Positions 34,943-46,270 of a DNA stretch of 64,000 nt are shown here, in pieces. Numbering within the stretch: the stretch's first letter is position 1; each line of letters opens with the position of its first letter. The notes under the pieces were generated by a model. That model was not told the origin of the DNA, made no database searches, and worked only from the letters and a program-made list of their open reading frames with translations. Source of the stretch: Pogonophryne albipinna (Eukaryota; Chordata; Actinopteri; Perciformes; Artedidraconidae); contig CM053251.1 in NCBI GenBank assembly GCA_028583405.1, positions 9,925,995 to 9,989,994 of the forward strand. The letters are read 5' to 3'. A program made the position numbers and the translations under genes.

Positions 34943-35638
34943 ATGAAGTGGAAATGTAAATTTTGTACATTCTCCTCCAATTGGCAAGGAAGAATAATTC
35001 AGCATTATAAACAGCGTCATGGACATCATCGAAGGTGTTCAGGCCTTGTCTGTATTTATGAAGACTGTTTGAACAGCTTTCAAACCCAAGCTTTACTTAA
35101 AAAACATTTGAAAGAACATGTTAAAGAAGCTAACAAATGTGTGTCAAAATTATGCTGTGATTTGTGTTCATTCTCAGAGCCTAGTGACATTAACACATAT
35201 TTTGCTCATTTAAAGACTCATTTGAGGAACAGGGAAACAGTTAAATGTCCATTCGTAGACTGCTCATTCAAGTCCAGTATACTATCAACCTTTACTGCTC
35301 ATAGAAGTCGCTATCATAAATGTTCCACCCTAAATAGTCTTAGACCAGGGCTTTGTGTACAGCATGGACATACAAATACTGTAATCAGGGAGGATTCTGT
35401 TTCTGATACTGAGGCAACACCTTCATATGATTCTCTACCTGGTGCTGAAGGTGTTCTTGAAAATGGAGAGACCATTCAAAATAAGTTTGCATCTTTATTC
35501 CTCCGCATGCAAACCATTTTACATGTTTCTAATTCAGCAATTCAGGAAGTAATTGATGAGTTATTTGACATTGGAGAACTTGCTGATCAAATATCAAAGA
35601 AATTATACAGAAAGTTTTGGAGGAAAATAACTGTGTAG
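34943..35638 (+). pseudogene. EnSpm transposase, C2H2 zinc-finger N-terminal part
   Basis: Four C2H2-like fingers in order: WKCKFCTFSSNWQGRIIQHY.., VCIYEDCLNSFQTQALLKKH, CCDLCSFSEPSDINTYFAHL and KCPFVDCSFKSSILSTFTAH, presumably binding the transposon ends. The start is placed at the first in-frame Met (34943) behind the acceptor at 34919; the longer upstream frame runs into intron. After the fingers comes a linker (EDSVSDTEATPSYDS). The frame is lost near 35600 and ends at 35638, but homologous coding continues in other frames (IQKVLEENNCVVDASVVTEL, then GPLGTERKRQSFYKKNFTV) into the next part. The gene is therefore frameshifted rather than ended here. Confidence 0.75.
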
Positions 35639-37583
35639 TTGATGCCTCTGTTGTTACAGAATTGTCTGATGAAATACAATCTTTAAACCACTGACATTTC
35701 TTTCAAGGCAGGGACCTTTGGGCACAGAGCGTAAAAGGCAGTCATTTTATAAAAAGAACTTTACAGTCATTAAACCAGTCGAGTATGTGCTAAATGTACA
35801 AGAAAAAAACCCATTCATTTGTTTATGTTCCTATTTTAGAGCTGTTAAGTAAGTTGTTTGAAAGAACTGAGATTCTTCAATCATTACAGAAGTCAACGGG
35901 AAGACGGGAAGGTCATTACAGTTCATTTCAAGATGGTGAATACTTTAAAGAAAACAAACTTCTCACTGAAGAATTAGGAATTGCTCTTGGCTTATACATT
36001 GATGATTTTGAAGTTTGTAATCCGTTGGGGACTTCAAAAAAGAAACACAAAGTGTGTGGCATTTATTGGGTGTTATCCAACATACCATTAAAATTTAGAT
36101 CAACATTATCATCAATTTATCTAGCTATATTGTGCAAAACTGTACACTTAAAACAATATGGTTACGGCAAGGTTTTGGAACCACTGATAAGAGATCTTGA
36201 GCATTTAGAGACCATCGGTGTATTTGTACAAGGACTTGGTTCTTATGTGAAAGGTACCGTTTTGTACGTGTCTGCTGATAACTTAGGTGCACACTCACTT
36301 GCTGGATACCAAGAGTCTTTCAATGTGGAGAAATGTTGCAGATTTTGTTTGGCTAGCCGTGCAGATATTCAGAAGTATGATGTCAGAAGTGGGACTTTTA
36401 CTTTGAGAACACCACATTTGTATGATGAAGCTGTTAATGTGCTCAAGACAACTGATGCCTCGTGTGTTGATGGTTTGAAAAGAGACTGTCCTTTAAGAAG
36501 ACTTGCTCACTTTCATCCTGCAAAAGGGTTTCCACCTGATTTTCTTCATGATTTGTTCGAAGGAATTGTACCTGTGGAACTGTGCATGTGTCTTTCAGAT
36601 CTGATTGCTAAAAAGTATTTCACTTTGAATGACCTTAATGAAAGGATAGGATCATTCCCTTTTCAGTTTAATGACAAAACTAACAGGCCTCAAGCAATAC
36701 ATGCAAACTTTTCAAAAAATGGAACTATTGGTGGCAATGGACATGAGAACTGGGCACTTTTGAGATTCCTTCCACTGCTGATCGGCCACCGAATTCCAGA
36801 AAGTGAAAAAACCTGGTCTGTGATCCTTGAACTGAAAGACATTGTGGAGCTACTATCCAGCCCTCATTCACAACAGAAACCCTGTGCTACCTACAAGCAA
36901 AAATCTCTGACCACAGACAGTTGCTATTGGAAATATTTCCTGGTACAAGATTACGTCCCAAGCATCATTATCTTGAACATTATCCTGTACTGATCAAGAA
37001 ATTTGATCCACCAATTGAGTTCTGGACAATAAGATTTGAGGCCAAACATTCTTTCTTTAAACAGGTGGTTCACAATACTGGCAACTTCAAAAATATTCTG
37101 CACACTTTAGCCACAAGACATCAGCTGATGTTGGCATATTATTTGGAGATGCCAACAATTTTCAAACCAAGCATTGAGACTGGGAAATCATCAGTCGTAT
37201 CTGTGGACATCTTAGATGTTGCTATCAGAGAGGCCTTAAGGAGTAAGTTTAAAGATCTGAACTCTGTTTCTCTCACCTCCACTGTTTACTTAAATGGGAC
37301 AAAATATTCGAAAGGAATGGTGCTCTCAGTTGGACAGACAAGTGGACTGCCAGATTTTGGGAGAGTACTCGATATCTGTGTAGTGGATTGCTGCATATCA
37401 TTCATTATGGAACTATTCACAGCAGCCTTCGTGATTCATCTCGGGTGTTTCCAGCTTGCCAGAAGAGACCCTGCAGTGACTGTGGTTGTCGAGCCTGACA
37501 ATCTGAATGACTACACCCCTCTTGCTGCATACCTTGTGGAAGGAAAGCTGCTTGTCACTCCAAGGACATTCATGTTAAATTAA
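35639..37583 (+). pseudogene. EnSpm/CACTA transposase, catalytic part, frameshifted
   Basis: Continues the zinc-finger part after shifts near 35600, 35693 and 35807; another shift near 36865 moves to the frame ending at 37583. Recognisable CACTA-type blocks: VSADNLGAHSLAGYQESF (about 36270-36320), KCCRFCLASRADIQKYD, HPAKGFPPDFLHDLFEGIVP (about 36510-36570, with the Asp-His and Glu-Gly pair), NGHENWALLRFLPLLIGHR and RLRPKHHYLEHYPVL (about 36950). The long open stretches (399 and 220 codons) indicate fairly recent inactivation. A donor (taag, then gtaaag) near 37585 follows the stop. Superfamily assignment rests on these motifs plus the CACTG termini. Confidence 0.8.
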
Positions 37584-37721
37584 GGTAAAGTTGGACTGGG
37601 AAGTGTCTTCCGTACATTTCATTACATGCAACTTATTTTCAATTCACTTCCAGTGTTTATTTCCTGATGATTAAGTGTTTTCTATATTGTTCTCTGTGTT
37701 TCAGCTGATGCAGACACCTCA

Positions 37722-40700
37722 ATGATGCTTCTCAGAATTATCCTCTCACCTGAAGATATAAGGCGTGTCACCCTAGAAGATGTTCCCTCATCAGTTGATG
37801 AGCTGTGTGCAAAACTGCGCAACACTCTTGGTCTCCGAGGGAACTTCATTTTACAGTTTGAAGATTCGGACTTTGGGAATCAGCTCTGCAATTTGACAGA
37901 CATTAAGGAGCTACCAGCGGAACGAGCCACTCTGAAGGTTTTGTTCACATCTTCTGAGGTGGTTTCTGACTCGACACTGGATACTGTAAGCTTTGATTCC
38001 CCAAGTAGCAGTCATTCGACAGAATGGCCCGATCCTTTTGTTGTTCCAGCTTTCTCCCATGATGTTGAGTATCAACTGAGAGCAGCAAATGATGCGTATG
38101 CCCAGGATGCAACTGTGATGGTTATCTCAAAGGGTGTGAAAAGTGAAATACTGGACAGACTTGCGGATATCATATCCAAAATCACAGCCTATCCCAACAA
38201 AGACCATTATGAAAGTGTAGCCAAAGCTCTTGTTGCAAAGCACCCATGTCTCAAAGAGCCAGGGTCAGGTAGAGGGTGGTATTGCTGGGTATTTAGTTTG
38301 AGATTCAAGATGGGCAATTACCGTCAGAGAATGATGGCAGCTGGATGCCCTGAAGTTCTTGTAAATAAAAGAAAAAGGGGAGAGGAAAACCACAAGCCAG
38401 TCAAAAAGTCAAAAAAAGGAGAGATCCACTACCTGCCAGAGCCACCTGAGGGACAGACTACTGGGAAGTCAGAGAAAGATCGCAATACCATGGCACTGGA
38501 AGTGCAGAAGAAGGACTCTGACTTACAGCTTCTGGATGAACTGATGATCGCAACATTCTCACAGCGAAGAAAGGAGATCATCGGTGATGAGCCACTGATC
38601 TCTGCTGTCATGGAGAGATGGCCTGCATTGTTTGGTCAGAGACAGGTAATCCTTTGCTAATCGAGTGCAGTTTGTGCAATTGTTTACTTCTACACAATAT
38701 ATTTTTTTACCTTCAGCTATAACACAAAAATAAAAAGAGGGCATATTTTACTGCAAGAGGAGTAATTCTACTTAAGTTGCTGATAATACTATTACATAAG
38801 TAATGGAGTATAATATCATATACTCCATCATTTCATTATAATTGAGGACTTTCAATGTGGTACAACTACCATTACTGAACTATAGGATATTATACTTCAA
38901 CAACATAAAGCATGTACTATTTCTTGCTGTTATGTTTTGGATTCCTCTCTTTAAATTACTACAGCTGTTACATGGTGCTCTTATTTTTCTCTCACTCCTG
39001 TCATTTCTCTGTTTTAGCTATGTGCCGAGTTCAGCAGAATTGTCACCAAAGACCTGCTGAAATCTTTCCTGGAAGGACTAGATGCCATGGTTCCAAGTCT
39101 GTTGGAGGCTTACAAAGCTGCTGTAGCATCTGGAAGAAGGTTGGCCATGAGTGGTATTCTGCAGTGTCTTCAGAAAGAGGCAAGTATTTTACAGAGAAAC
39201 TATTACCAAAAATGTGCAAAGATAAGGATTCTAGCTTGGCTATCATATTTACCTACCCTTGTCTTTTCCCCCCCTGGAGGACACAAACCAGAACAGAAGA
39301 ACGGCTGCCCTACTCGGTCTTCCAATATTTATTGCAGAGGATTCCTCCAACGTTATCAGGATGTGTGATGTAAGCAGGGGTTACATTGGGATTTGATATG
39401 TGGGGGGGCTCTGTGTGGAAGGGGGGGGGGGGGTCGAAGATCTCATGATTTTACCTTAAGGGCTATACTGTATATGTGGCCCTAAAGCAACTGCTCCATT
39501 ATCTGTATTAAATGCAAACATTGATGCCACCAAATGACACAATACAAATAGAAATTACTTAATTTGAATTAATTTACATCTTAAATTATTAATGTACACA
39601 CAAAAATGTTTACAAATATCCAACCTTGAAATTGCTATTTTAAATCACAATTGCTCTGCACACTTGCTAGAGAACATTTTTGATGAAATCTCAGTTATAG
39701 GGCTGCGAGATTATGGCCAAAAGTATGCTGTACATTTCACTGTAAACGATTTAATCATCACCAAAAGTCGATGTTATTAGGACCGATCAGAACTCAGCTC
39801 TATGCACACACACACATACATTTAGCTTGGTTTAGGAAACGGGCTCCGTGTTACAGGACGGGTCGCGTGGTTTCGCGGCTCCTCCTCAATGAGGAGCAGC
39901 GGAGTCCGGGCGGGGGGGCTGCGGGCTGCAACTCCTGATCGGAGCAGAGACACACGCTCACTAAGCCAAAAAACGATATCCGGTCACAGAGATCTGCTAT
40001 TTGAAAGTAAAGTATCGACTCTAAACACATATCGACTCTAAATATAGTCTATATTAAGAACAAAAAAAGTTTTAACATATAGTTTTTTGTATATGACAAA
40101 TTTGCGAGGGTGATGATGTCAGAGCATCGTCCTATGTGCCGGGGCTTAGCCCCGGACAGCCCCGGCCCAATTTAACCCCTGGATGTAAGTCACTATATTA
40201 CTATATATTATACATTTACTTTTCTCTCGCTTAATTTGAGGTTTTGCCATCGCCAATATAATGCTCATTGTTACAATATTGTGTATTGTTTAAGTATTAC
40301 TATTGTTCATTTAGGAATTGCAATAATGACTGAAAAAATTATGACCTTGCAATTTGTTGTGTTTTTATTTCAAGTTTGGAACAGTCAATTAAGATGTATG
40401 TGTCTTTGTTATTAGGCTCATGGAGAAACCCTCGATGTGATCCTGAAAGGAATGCAGGTTGGACTGTTGATTGGACATGAAGGCCCTCTGCTTGACTCAT
40501 TTCCTCTGGATGTCTTCAATGTGGCTGTGGTGGTAGAAGAGAAGATCATCCTACATGACCTCCGAGATGTGCCCACAGGCTTCGCCATGTTAATGGGGGC
40601 AATCTACTGCCTCAACCTCGAGTACCCCCGCAACATGAAATACTCTTTTGAGTTCCTTCAAAAGGTCATCATGACCATCAAACCAGACCAGTGCTCTGCA

Positions 40701-40745
40701 AGAATTCATGGACTCAGAAATAAACTGCTGAGATATCACCTCTAA
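37722..40745 (+). CDS. EnSpm-borne SAMD3-like accessory protein, three exons
   Basis: Exons 37722-38645, 39018-39179 and 40416-40745 join in phase 0 to a 471-residue protein without a stop. Acceptors: gtttcag before 37705, gttttag at 39011-39017, attag at 40411-40415. Donors: cag/gtaatc at 38646, and a GC donor (gag/gcaagt) at 39180. Residues 1-75 look like a small ubiquitin/PB1-like domain (LLRIILSPEDIRRVTLEDV); a middle block has GRGWYCWVFSLRFKMGNYRQ, then a basic KRKRGEE and KKSKKGE stretch (possible nuclear signal). The C-terminal block holds VEEKIILHDLRDVPTGFAML and IHGLRNKLLRYHL. This matches from memory the family annotated in fish as 'sterile alpha motif domain-containing 3-like'; a true SAM domain is not evident. 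Its role is unknown; position suggests a transposition accessory or regulator. Confidence 0.72.
39375..40181. mobile_element. Non-autonomous hAT inside the second intron of the EnSpm gene
   Basis: Termini CAGGGGTTACATTGGG and the inverted CCCAATTTAACCCCTG, with a perfect 8-bp duplication GATGTAAG at 39367-39374 and 40182-40189. 807 bp, no transposase, one G13 run near 39421. It lies wholly within the GC-AG intron, so it need not disrupt the message. Confidence 0.92.
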
Positions 40746-41703
40746 ACAAATGACTGTGTCATAGCTCCTGGAAGAAGGGAGTTTCTGTTTTGGACTGTTA
40801 TTCTACACATTGTTCTTGTTTTCAGCAGTGTAGTTTGTAAAGTGCAGGTCCGATATGAACACAGCTGCTGAGATTGTTAACAAATTAATGCACATTTCAA
40901 GCCCTTATTGAGAGGAAACAGTTTTTGGGGTCTCCTACATTGTTCAACTAACTTGTTCATCTAACAAACATAGTTTGTGTATCCAGCAATATAGTTTGTA
41001 CAATAGAGTGCCACAGTTTGGCACTCTACGCAGCTCGGGTATGGTCAGCAGGCCAACAAAAATAAAAGAAGACAAAGAGGTGGTAAACCCTTATGTTTTC
41101 CTGAACTAAATGTTTGAAAATAATCTTCTTTTTAGTCATGAAGGTTTATTGTATGGTTCATTCTCATTTTGCCATTTCTCTTTTTTCATCTGGCCTATTG
41201 CCAATTACATTTTGGGTATAAGTTGATGTATAACATATTTTTAAAAAATAAATGTTATATCTGAACAAATGCGCTGCAAGAATTATTATTCATGTTATGT
41301 AAACTTGCTATCCGAAGTCAATACAACTAATAGATCTAAGTTGAAACAAATGCATTATTACAATCTTCCTAACTTGAAATGATGAGTTATATAAATGTAG
41401 AACTTGAAAGTGTGAGTTATTATAATACTGAAATGTGAGTTTATTTGACTAGGTAAATAAAGTTATCTTGCACTAATAATGTAAGATTGGTAGTTGTTTC
41501 AACTCTAAGTATAAAGTTAAATCAACTTAGACAACTTAAAAAACAATGTTAATACAACTAGAACCTTTAAGTCATATCAACGAGATGTACTTGCATTAAT
41601 GAGTTGAAACAAAGATTGTCTTCAAGTTGACTTGATTTGCTTTTTCAAGGCAGCAGGTGGACTTTCATTTGCAAGTTAAACTGACATGAACTGTTTTACA
41701 GTG
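40746..41703 (+). other. EnSpm 3' region with subterminal repeats
   Basis: Non-coding. Contains polyadenylation-like aataaa at 41060 and 41248. From 41320 to 41700 it has many short direct and inverted aacttga/tcaagtt motifs resembling those at the left end (33385-33560). These are typical transposase-binding subterminal repeats. Confidence 0.6.
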
Positions 41704-41786
41704 TAACATAAGCTTGCCACTATCATATAAGCGTTGCATTTGGTTTTACCATATAAGGTAATATAAGAAATTGCCACTACATGACA
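41704..41786 (-). repeat. Solo LTR, second part
   Basis: Completes the LTR begun at 32812. A tandem duplication of about 55 bp (ttgcatttggttttaccata at 33339 and 41730) straddles the EnSpm insertion site. Ends tgaca at 41786, where DIRS coding resumes. Confidence 0.6.
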
Positions 41787-42436
41787 CAGCCATGGCTCGT
41801 GTAGAGTGTGCACGGACCCCCGTGGGGAAGGCTCTCCCCGCCTGTCCGTAGGCATGCATGTGCAATGCACTCGCAGAGCCAGCCTGCCAGGCGTTTCTTG
41901 GAAAGAGATTTTCCAGTTACCCCACCCCCGAAACACACAAACAGCTGTTCTGTGTGTCTAAGGGCAGCCGTGCGCTCAACATAATATGCCAGCGCACTCA
42001 CCGGGCAGAGGAGGTGTAATTTAGCCTCCCTCGCCCCACTATGGGGGGAAAGATTAAAACCCCCCACTGAATAGCCCTCGACCTGAACGCACTCCTTAGG
42101 CTCTTGGGCACAAAGGAGGGGTTCGGTCTGAGTGTCGCCCCGCTCTGGCCACCCCGGATTATTAAACAACTCGGGTGCACCGATAAAGCGGTTAACTCAG
42201 ACACTCTTTTGGCTGATGTTAAGGCAAGTAGCAATGCTGTCTTCCATGACAGTGCTTTCAGGGAAGAGAGCTCCAGAGGCTCAAATGGTCCTGTGACCAG
42301 AGCCTCGAGTACCAGCGGCAGGTCCCACTGCGGGGCGGAGGCGCGCACCACTGAGCCTCCTGACCCCCCACAAAAAACGCGACATTAGCGGCTGAGCAAA
42401 AACTGACTGAGCAAATCCCTCATGGCAGGACGAGAT
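41787..42436 (-). pseudogene. DIRS tyrosine recombinase, N-terminal and core part
   Basis: Minus strand. The first catalytic box LALTSAKRVSELTAL has its Arg codon at 42205-42207. Next come CLIIRGGQSGATLRPNPSF and LLCPVSALAYYVERTAALR. The second box RAHSTRA (HxxR) is encoded at 41797-41808, in a frame shifted relative to the preceding ORF. The nucleophile is at 32724. All three boxes survive as sequence, but the gene is frameshifted and split by a 9-kb insertion. Confidence 0.83.
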
Positions 42437-42952
42437 GGCTGCTGCACACACAATCTCTACATTGGCTTCCAGTCGGCCAAATAATTGATTTTAAAGTACT
42501 ATTGCTAGTTTTTAAATCATTACATGGTTTAGGACCAAAGTATATTGTTGAACTCCTGCATAATTACGAGCCATCAAAGTGCCTCAGGTCTTCTGGGACG
42601 GGTCTGCTATCGGTTCCGAGAGTAAAAAGAGACTATCTGGAACAAACTACCCAAATCATGCACGTCCGCAGAAACGCTTGCTATTTTTAAATCGAGACTA
42701 AAAACATCTCTTTGCCGCTGCTTTTAATTGAGATGCTCATATTCGAACTACAGTATGCCTTTTCAACATGTATTGTATACCTGTGGTGTTTATTTTTATA
42801 ATTTTATTATCTTTGCTTTGTAATGTCTGTTGTAAAATTGTATAATGTGTTTTTAATGTATTTATTCCTAAAAAGTATTTTAATTTGTTTTGTAAAGCAC
42901 TTTAAATTGTCGCGTACAGAAAAGTGCTATATAAATAAACTTGCCTTGCCTT
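42437..42952 (+). mobile_element. L2/Rex-like LINE 3' fragment
   Basis: Codons for VFKSLHGLGPKYIVELLHNY and LRSSGTGLLSVPRVKRD match the C-terminal tail common to fish L2/Rex-type LINEs. A 3' UTR follows, ending aaagtgctatataaataaac then ttgccttgcc. 5'-truncated and inserted in the DIRS between recombinase and RNase H. Confidence 0.7.
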
Positions 42953-43614
42953 ACACTTTCACTGTGGAATGAGCAAGCCCTCTGTCCACCAACAACTGTA
43001 AGTACGACAAAATAGATCCCAATTCGCAAGATAGGGGTTCTATTTTCCGCTCCTCACACGGCGCTACCAGGATGATTGACAAACTTTCTCACCTCACTCT
43101 CCCCAGGAGTGGGAGAATGAGACGCAACGGTGGAAAGGCGTAAAGCAGATTATTTGGCCATGGCTCGTGTGCAAATGTGTCCACCCCCAAAGGCGGGTCG
43201 TTGCTCAGAGCCATGGAGAACCACAGTGCGCAGTGGGTGTTGCGCCGGCTGGCGAACAGATCCACCTCTGCTGTCCTGAACCGTGCCCAGATCCGCTTCA
43301 CTACCTCTGGGTGAAGCGCCCACTCGCCTGGCAGGGGTCCGCCCCTCGACATGAGGTCGGCCCCCCTGTTCTCCAGATCCGAAATGTGGAGGGCTCTCAG
43401 AGATAACACCACCTCTGCAGCCCATACCACAATTTCTCCGCTATGGTCAACAAAGCGGCGGAGCGGACTCGGCCCTGTTTGTTGATATATGCCACTGTCG
43501 TGCTGTTGTCGCTCCTGACCATTACATGTTTTCCCTGGATTAAGGGTTTGAAATGTTGGAGGACTAAACTGCCCGTAGCTCTAGGAGGTTGCTGTGTTGG
43601 TCTCTGTTAGAGAC
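42953..43614 (-). pseudogene. DIRS RNase H region
   Basis: Minus strand. ISDLENRGADLMSRGGPLPG (about 43320-43380), then VDLFASRRNTHCALWFSMAL and LYAFPPLRLI (to about 43105) are hallmarks of the DIRS RT-RNase H C-terminus. The frame is open over 113 codons (43430-43089). It is separated from the RT by the solo LTR at 43615. Confidence 0.8.
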
Positions 43615-44033
43615 TGTGACGAAGGTAACTTCGTCACTGTGGACTGATGGCTTCGGGCCTTGCATATGTGCACATTTGTATACTATTTATACTATTTATT
43701 GATGTAGTGTTTATTGTATTTTATTTTGAAATGTGTTCCCCTTTCCCCTTGTCTGTTGCCGTTGATTGTGTGCACCTGGTGCCCTGTGTTGTCTCCTCCC
43801 CCCTCATCCTGTTGGGTTGATTGGGTTGGGCATTTAGGCTCTGGGGTTTTGCTGTTTGGCAGGGAGTGTGTGTGAGATCCTTGTGGCTGCAGGCTGTGGT
43901 CAGGGAGAAACAGCAGGATTGAGGCTGTGTGTCATGTGTTTAGGACTTAATAAATGCCCACACCGGGTTGTATTTTGGACGTTCTGTCTCTGCCTCCTTG
44001 CTTGGTCTGGGCCGCTCAATTGTCAGCTTCACA
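43615..44033 (+). mobile_element. Solo LTR with 5-bp target duplication
   Basis: 419 bp from TGTGACGAAG to CTTCACA, with GAGAC at 43610-43614 and 44034-44038. A polyadenylation signal aataaa lies near 43951. No internal genes. Inserted in the DIRS RT/RNase H gene. Confidence 0.85.
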
Positions 44034-44596
44034 GAGACCAACGCCCCCCTATAGCTTTCCCCAGGCAGGTTCCCCCCCATCCCGTTCCGGATGCATCCGT
44101 GAACACTGAGATGTAGGAGGTCACCTGTTCCAGTGGGGACCCCCTCCGGAGGAGATCCGGGGACCCCAGAACCGGAGGTTGCCCCCCACCGAGGGGGGGA
44201 TGGTCACCAGCCGCCGTTTGTGTCTCTTGCGATCTAAACACAGGCTGGAGAACCACCTCTGCAAGCGGCGCATATGCAGTAACCCAAGCGGGACCACACC
44301 GTGAGCCGCCGCCATGAGACCCAAGGCCTGCATGACAGTCAAAGCTGTCACTGTTGCCCCCTGCCGCAGTCTGCAAACTGCCCGCAGCAAGGATGCCTCT
44401 GCTCTCTGAAAGGGTGGCGTGTAGCCTGGCTGCATCGAGCACCACTCCCAAATACAACGCCTGTTCGTGAGGTATGGGGGCGCTCTTCTTCCAATTGATC
44501 GCAAATCCTAACTTGGATCAATTGAGCTGTATAACACATTGCCGTTCCCTGGACCTGGCCATAACTATGAGGTCGACCAGATAAAAGAAAACTCTC
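44034..44596 (-). pseudogene. DIRS reverse transcriptase, C-terminal part
   Basis: Minus strand. ARSRERQCVIQLIQ, then GFAINWKKSAPI and YLGVVLDAARLHATLSE (about 44420-44540), then VTALTVMQALGLMAAAHGVV and FTDASGTGWGG (RNase H start, about 44060). Upstream of 44596 the RT catalytic core is not found. A short palindrome (ccccggctgcgtagccgggg, 44599-44618) lies at the break. Confidence 0.75.
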
Positions 44597-45188
44597 ATGC
44601 CCCGGCTGCGTAGCCGGGGTATGAGAGAAGAGAGAATTCCCCTCTCTCTGCCGACATTCTTCCTCCCGTCAACTCCTGGAAGACGGAGCTCCCCACCCAG
44701 TACCCCTCCGCTGCGGCGGAACCGGAGCGAGAGCAGGAGCCCGCTGGATTCTATCAGTCTGTCCCTGCAGGGGCCGGTACTGACCCGGTACCTCCGAACG
44801 GACCGCGGAGGCAGAGGGCGCTCACGGGGCTCTAACCCGACGCCTCTCTCTCCGCCTTACCACCGCCGGGCAAACTCCCCCTTGCGGAGGGACCTGAGGG
44901 TGAGCCAGCGGCAACATGTGGCTGAGCTGTGCCCTTTCTCCCTTCAGGCGGTTGAAGCGCTGGGTGACCGAGGCTATCGATCCGAAGAGCCCTTCCGTGG
45001 CAACGGGGGCCCCAAGGAGATCATACCCCGTCTTTTCTGGTCAGTGCGGTCAAACCTAACCACACGTGACGCGACGCCACGTTGGTCAGTCGGCTGCGGT
45101 AGCCATACCGTGGACCAGATTATTCATATGGCCCACGCAGCGGTCCGAAAAAATCACTCCCGTCCTCAGACGGGGGGGTGGGAGTGTC
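44597..45188. other. GC-rich part of the DIRS without recognised domain
   Basis: An open plus-strand frame (44597-45265) exists, but its composition and position suggest chance openness in GC-rich DNA. The expected RT core codons are absent, so an internal deletion or replacement is likely. Confidence 0.4.
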
Positions 45189-46019
45189 CTACTGAGGGGA
45201 AATCAGCGACACTCCCAACACAACCAGATTATTGGCCGCCGCCGCCATCTGCGCCCCGAGCCTGAATATCTTATCCAGATATTCAAGCATCTCGCGGTCA
45301 CGCGACAGCGGGGGCAGGGGCCTTTGCCCCTCTGCCCACCCAGCTGTCTGCGGAAGCAGATGGGCCGCTAGGCTATCCTCCAGTGGAGGCACACCGAGAC
45401 ACTCCGTGTCCGAGTGGCCCTCCACTCTGAGGATTCACGCCCAAGTAGCCACCGGAGCCTTCGTTTTCAGTGGCTGTCGCCACGTGGCCTCCACACACCG
45501 CCAGATGTCTGGCAGGGGGGGTGAAACGAAGGCCGGCTGTGCTGGACGGCCCGGGCCGTAAAAACCTTGACGCAGGTGGCTCACCGGCCTCGGAGGTACT
45601 GGTGGGGGGAGCGGCAAGCCTGCACGCCCCGCCATAGCCATTACCGCCGAGAAGTCCTGACGTGCAGACCTGTTCTGCTGATGGCCTTCCTGGCGGTCAC
45701 CGGAGATCCCGGACGACGAGGTGTCTTCATCAACGTCCCTCTCCTGTCCGGGCTGCTGGGATGGCGAAGACGAAGGGCACTCCCTGCTCAAGGTCCTCCA
45801 TCTCCACCACGTCGAGCTCTGGGTCCTCCACCGGCGAGACGTAGCTCCCCTCGAACAGCGCCAACCTCTGAAGGCGGCTGGAGCGAGGCAATAATCGACA
45901 GGCGCTGCAGACTGCTGATGGAGGCAGGTTAGCCGCCGCGTGGTCGGACCCCAGTGCACGGATAGGATACATGAGAGTACCCATAGAGTCCAGTAGAGGG
46001 CGGATCCTGTGAGAGATAT
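45189..46019 (-). pseudogene. DIRS gag-like region
   Basis: Minus strand. PLPPLSRDREMLEYLDKIFR and FRLGAQMAAAANN (about 45240-45330) and the downstream PVSHLRQGFYGPGRPAQPAF (about 45540-45610) resemble DIRS gag, including the proline-rich end. Frames are broken. The right inverted terminal repeat occupies 45955-46000. Confidence 0.65.
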
Positions 46020-46091
46020 AACCAAAGGAGGTGTTTTGTCATTAGTTTCCCCTTTTATTGAACAACTTCTCCCTGACAGTCGTTGATCAGG
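46020..46091 (+). promoter_or_regulatory. Leader exon of receptor A3, right of the DIRS
   Basis: aaccaaaggaggtgttttgt, then ttagtttccccttttattg, then cagtcgttgatcagg and the donor gtaagt at 46092. The cacagtgaaactcaccacatgaag segment present in A1 is deleted here. Confidence 0.7.
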
Positions 46092-46270
46092 GTAAGTTGC
46101 TTAATATTTATTGTAACTGCTTTCCATATTCAATGGTGATGTTCTAACTATATATTTGTTATCCATATTGATCTGTTTTTCTAGGAATTACTTTTTAAAA
46201 CTACATTTTACTGAAGGTTAAAGACATCTGCTCAATTTGCCAATTACATTTTTCTGCTTATGTTTCCCAG

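Larger units (their letters stand above)
33363..41703 (+). mobile_element. EnSpm/CACTA DNA transposon, 8.3 kb, both ends present
   Basis: Termini CACTGTAAAACA and the exact inverse TGTTTTACAGTG, followed by looser subterminal repeats rich in caagtt/aacttg motifs at both ends. TA occurs on each side (33361-33362 and 41704-41705). The empty site is readable from the neighbouring tandem copy (ataaggtaatataag, 41753), which supports a TA duplication. It carries a transposase gene with a C2H2 N-terminus and a second spliced gene, plus a hAT in one intron. Confidence 0.88.
30361..46019 (-). mobile_element. DIRS tyrosine-recombinase retrotransposon, heavily nested
   Basis: Minus strand. Inverted terminal repeats: 30405-30455 (cctctactggactctatggg) pairs with 45955-46000. 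An internal complementary region lies near 30610-30715. Order: gag-like (45.2-46.0 kb), RT C-terminus (44.0-44.6 kb), RNase H (43.05-43.6 kb), tyrosine recombinase (41.8-42.4 kb and 32.6-32.81 kb). Host sequence resumes with AAC shared by both junctions and no longer duplication, as expected for recombinase-mediated insertion. About 4 kb is DIRS itself; the rest is later insertions. The RT core seems deleted near 44.6-45.1 kb. Confidence 0.85.

Noticed and set aside
32812..41786. A complete LTR retrovirus between two LTRs
   Set aside because: The two parts are the halves of one LTR split by EnSpm, not two LTRs; no gag, pol or env lies between them.
44597..45265. A 222-codon plus-strand ORF
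   Set aside because: Lies antisense to the DIRS, Arg/Pro/Ser-rich, with no recognisable domain; probably GC-driven openness.
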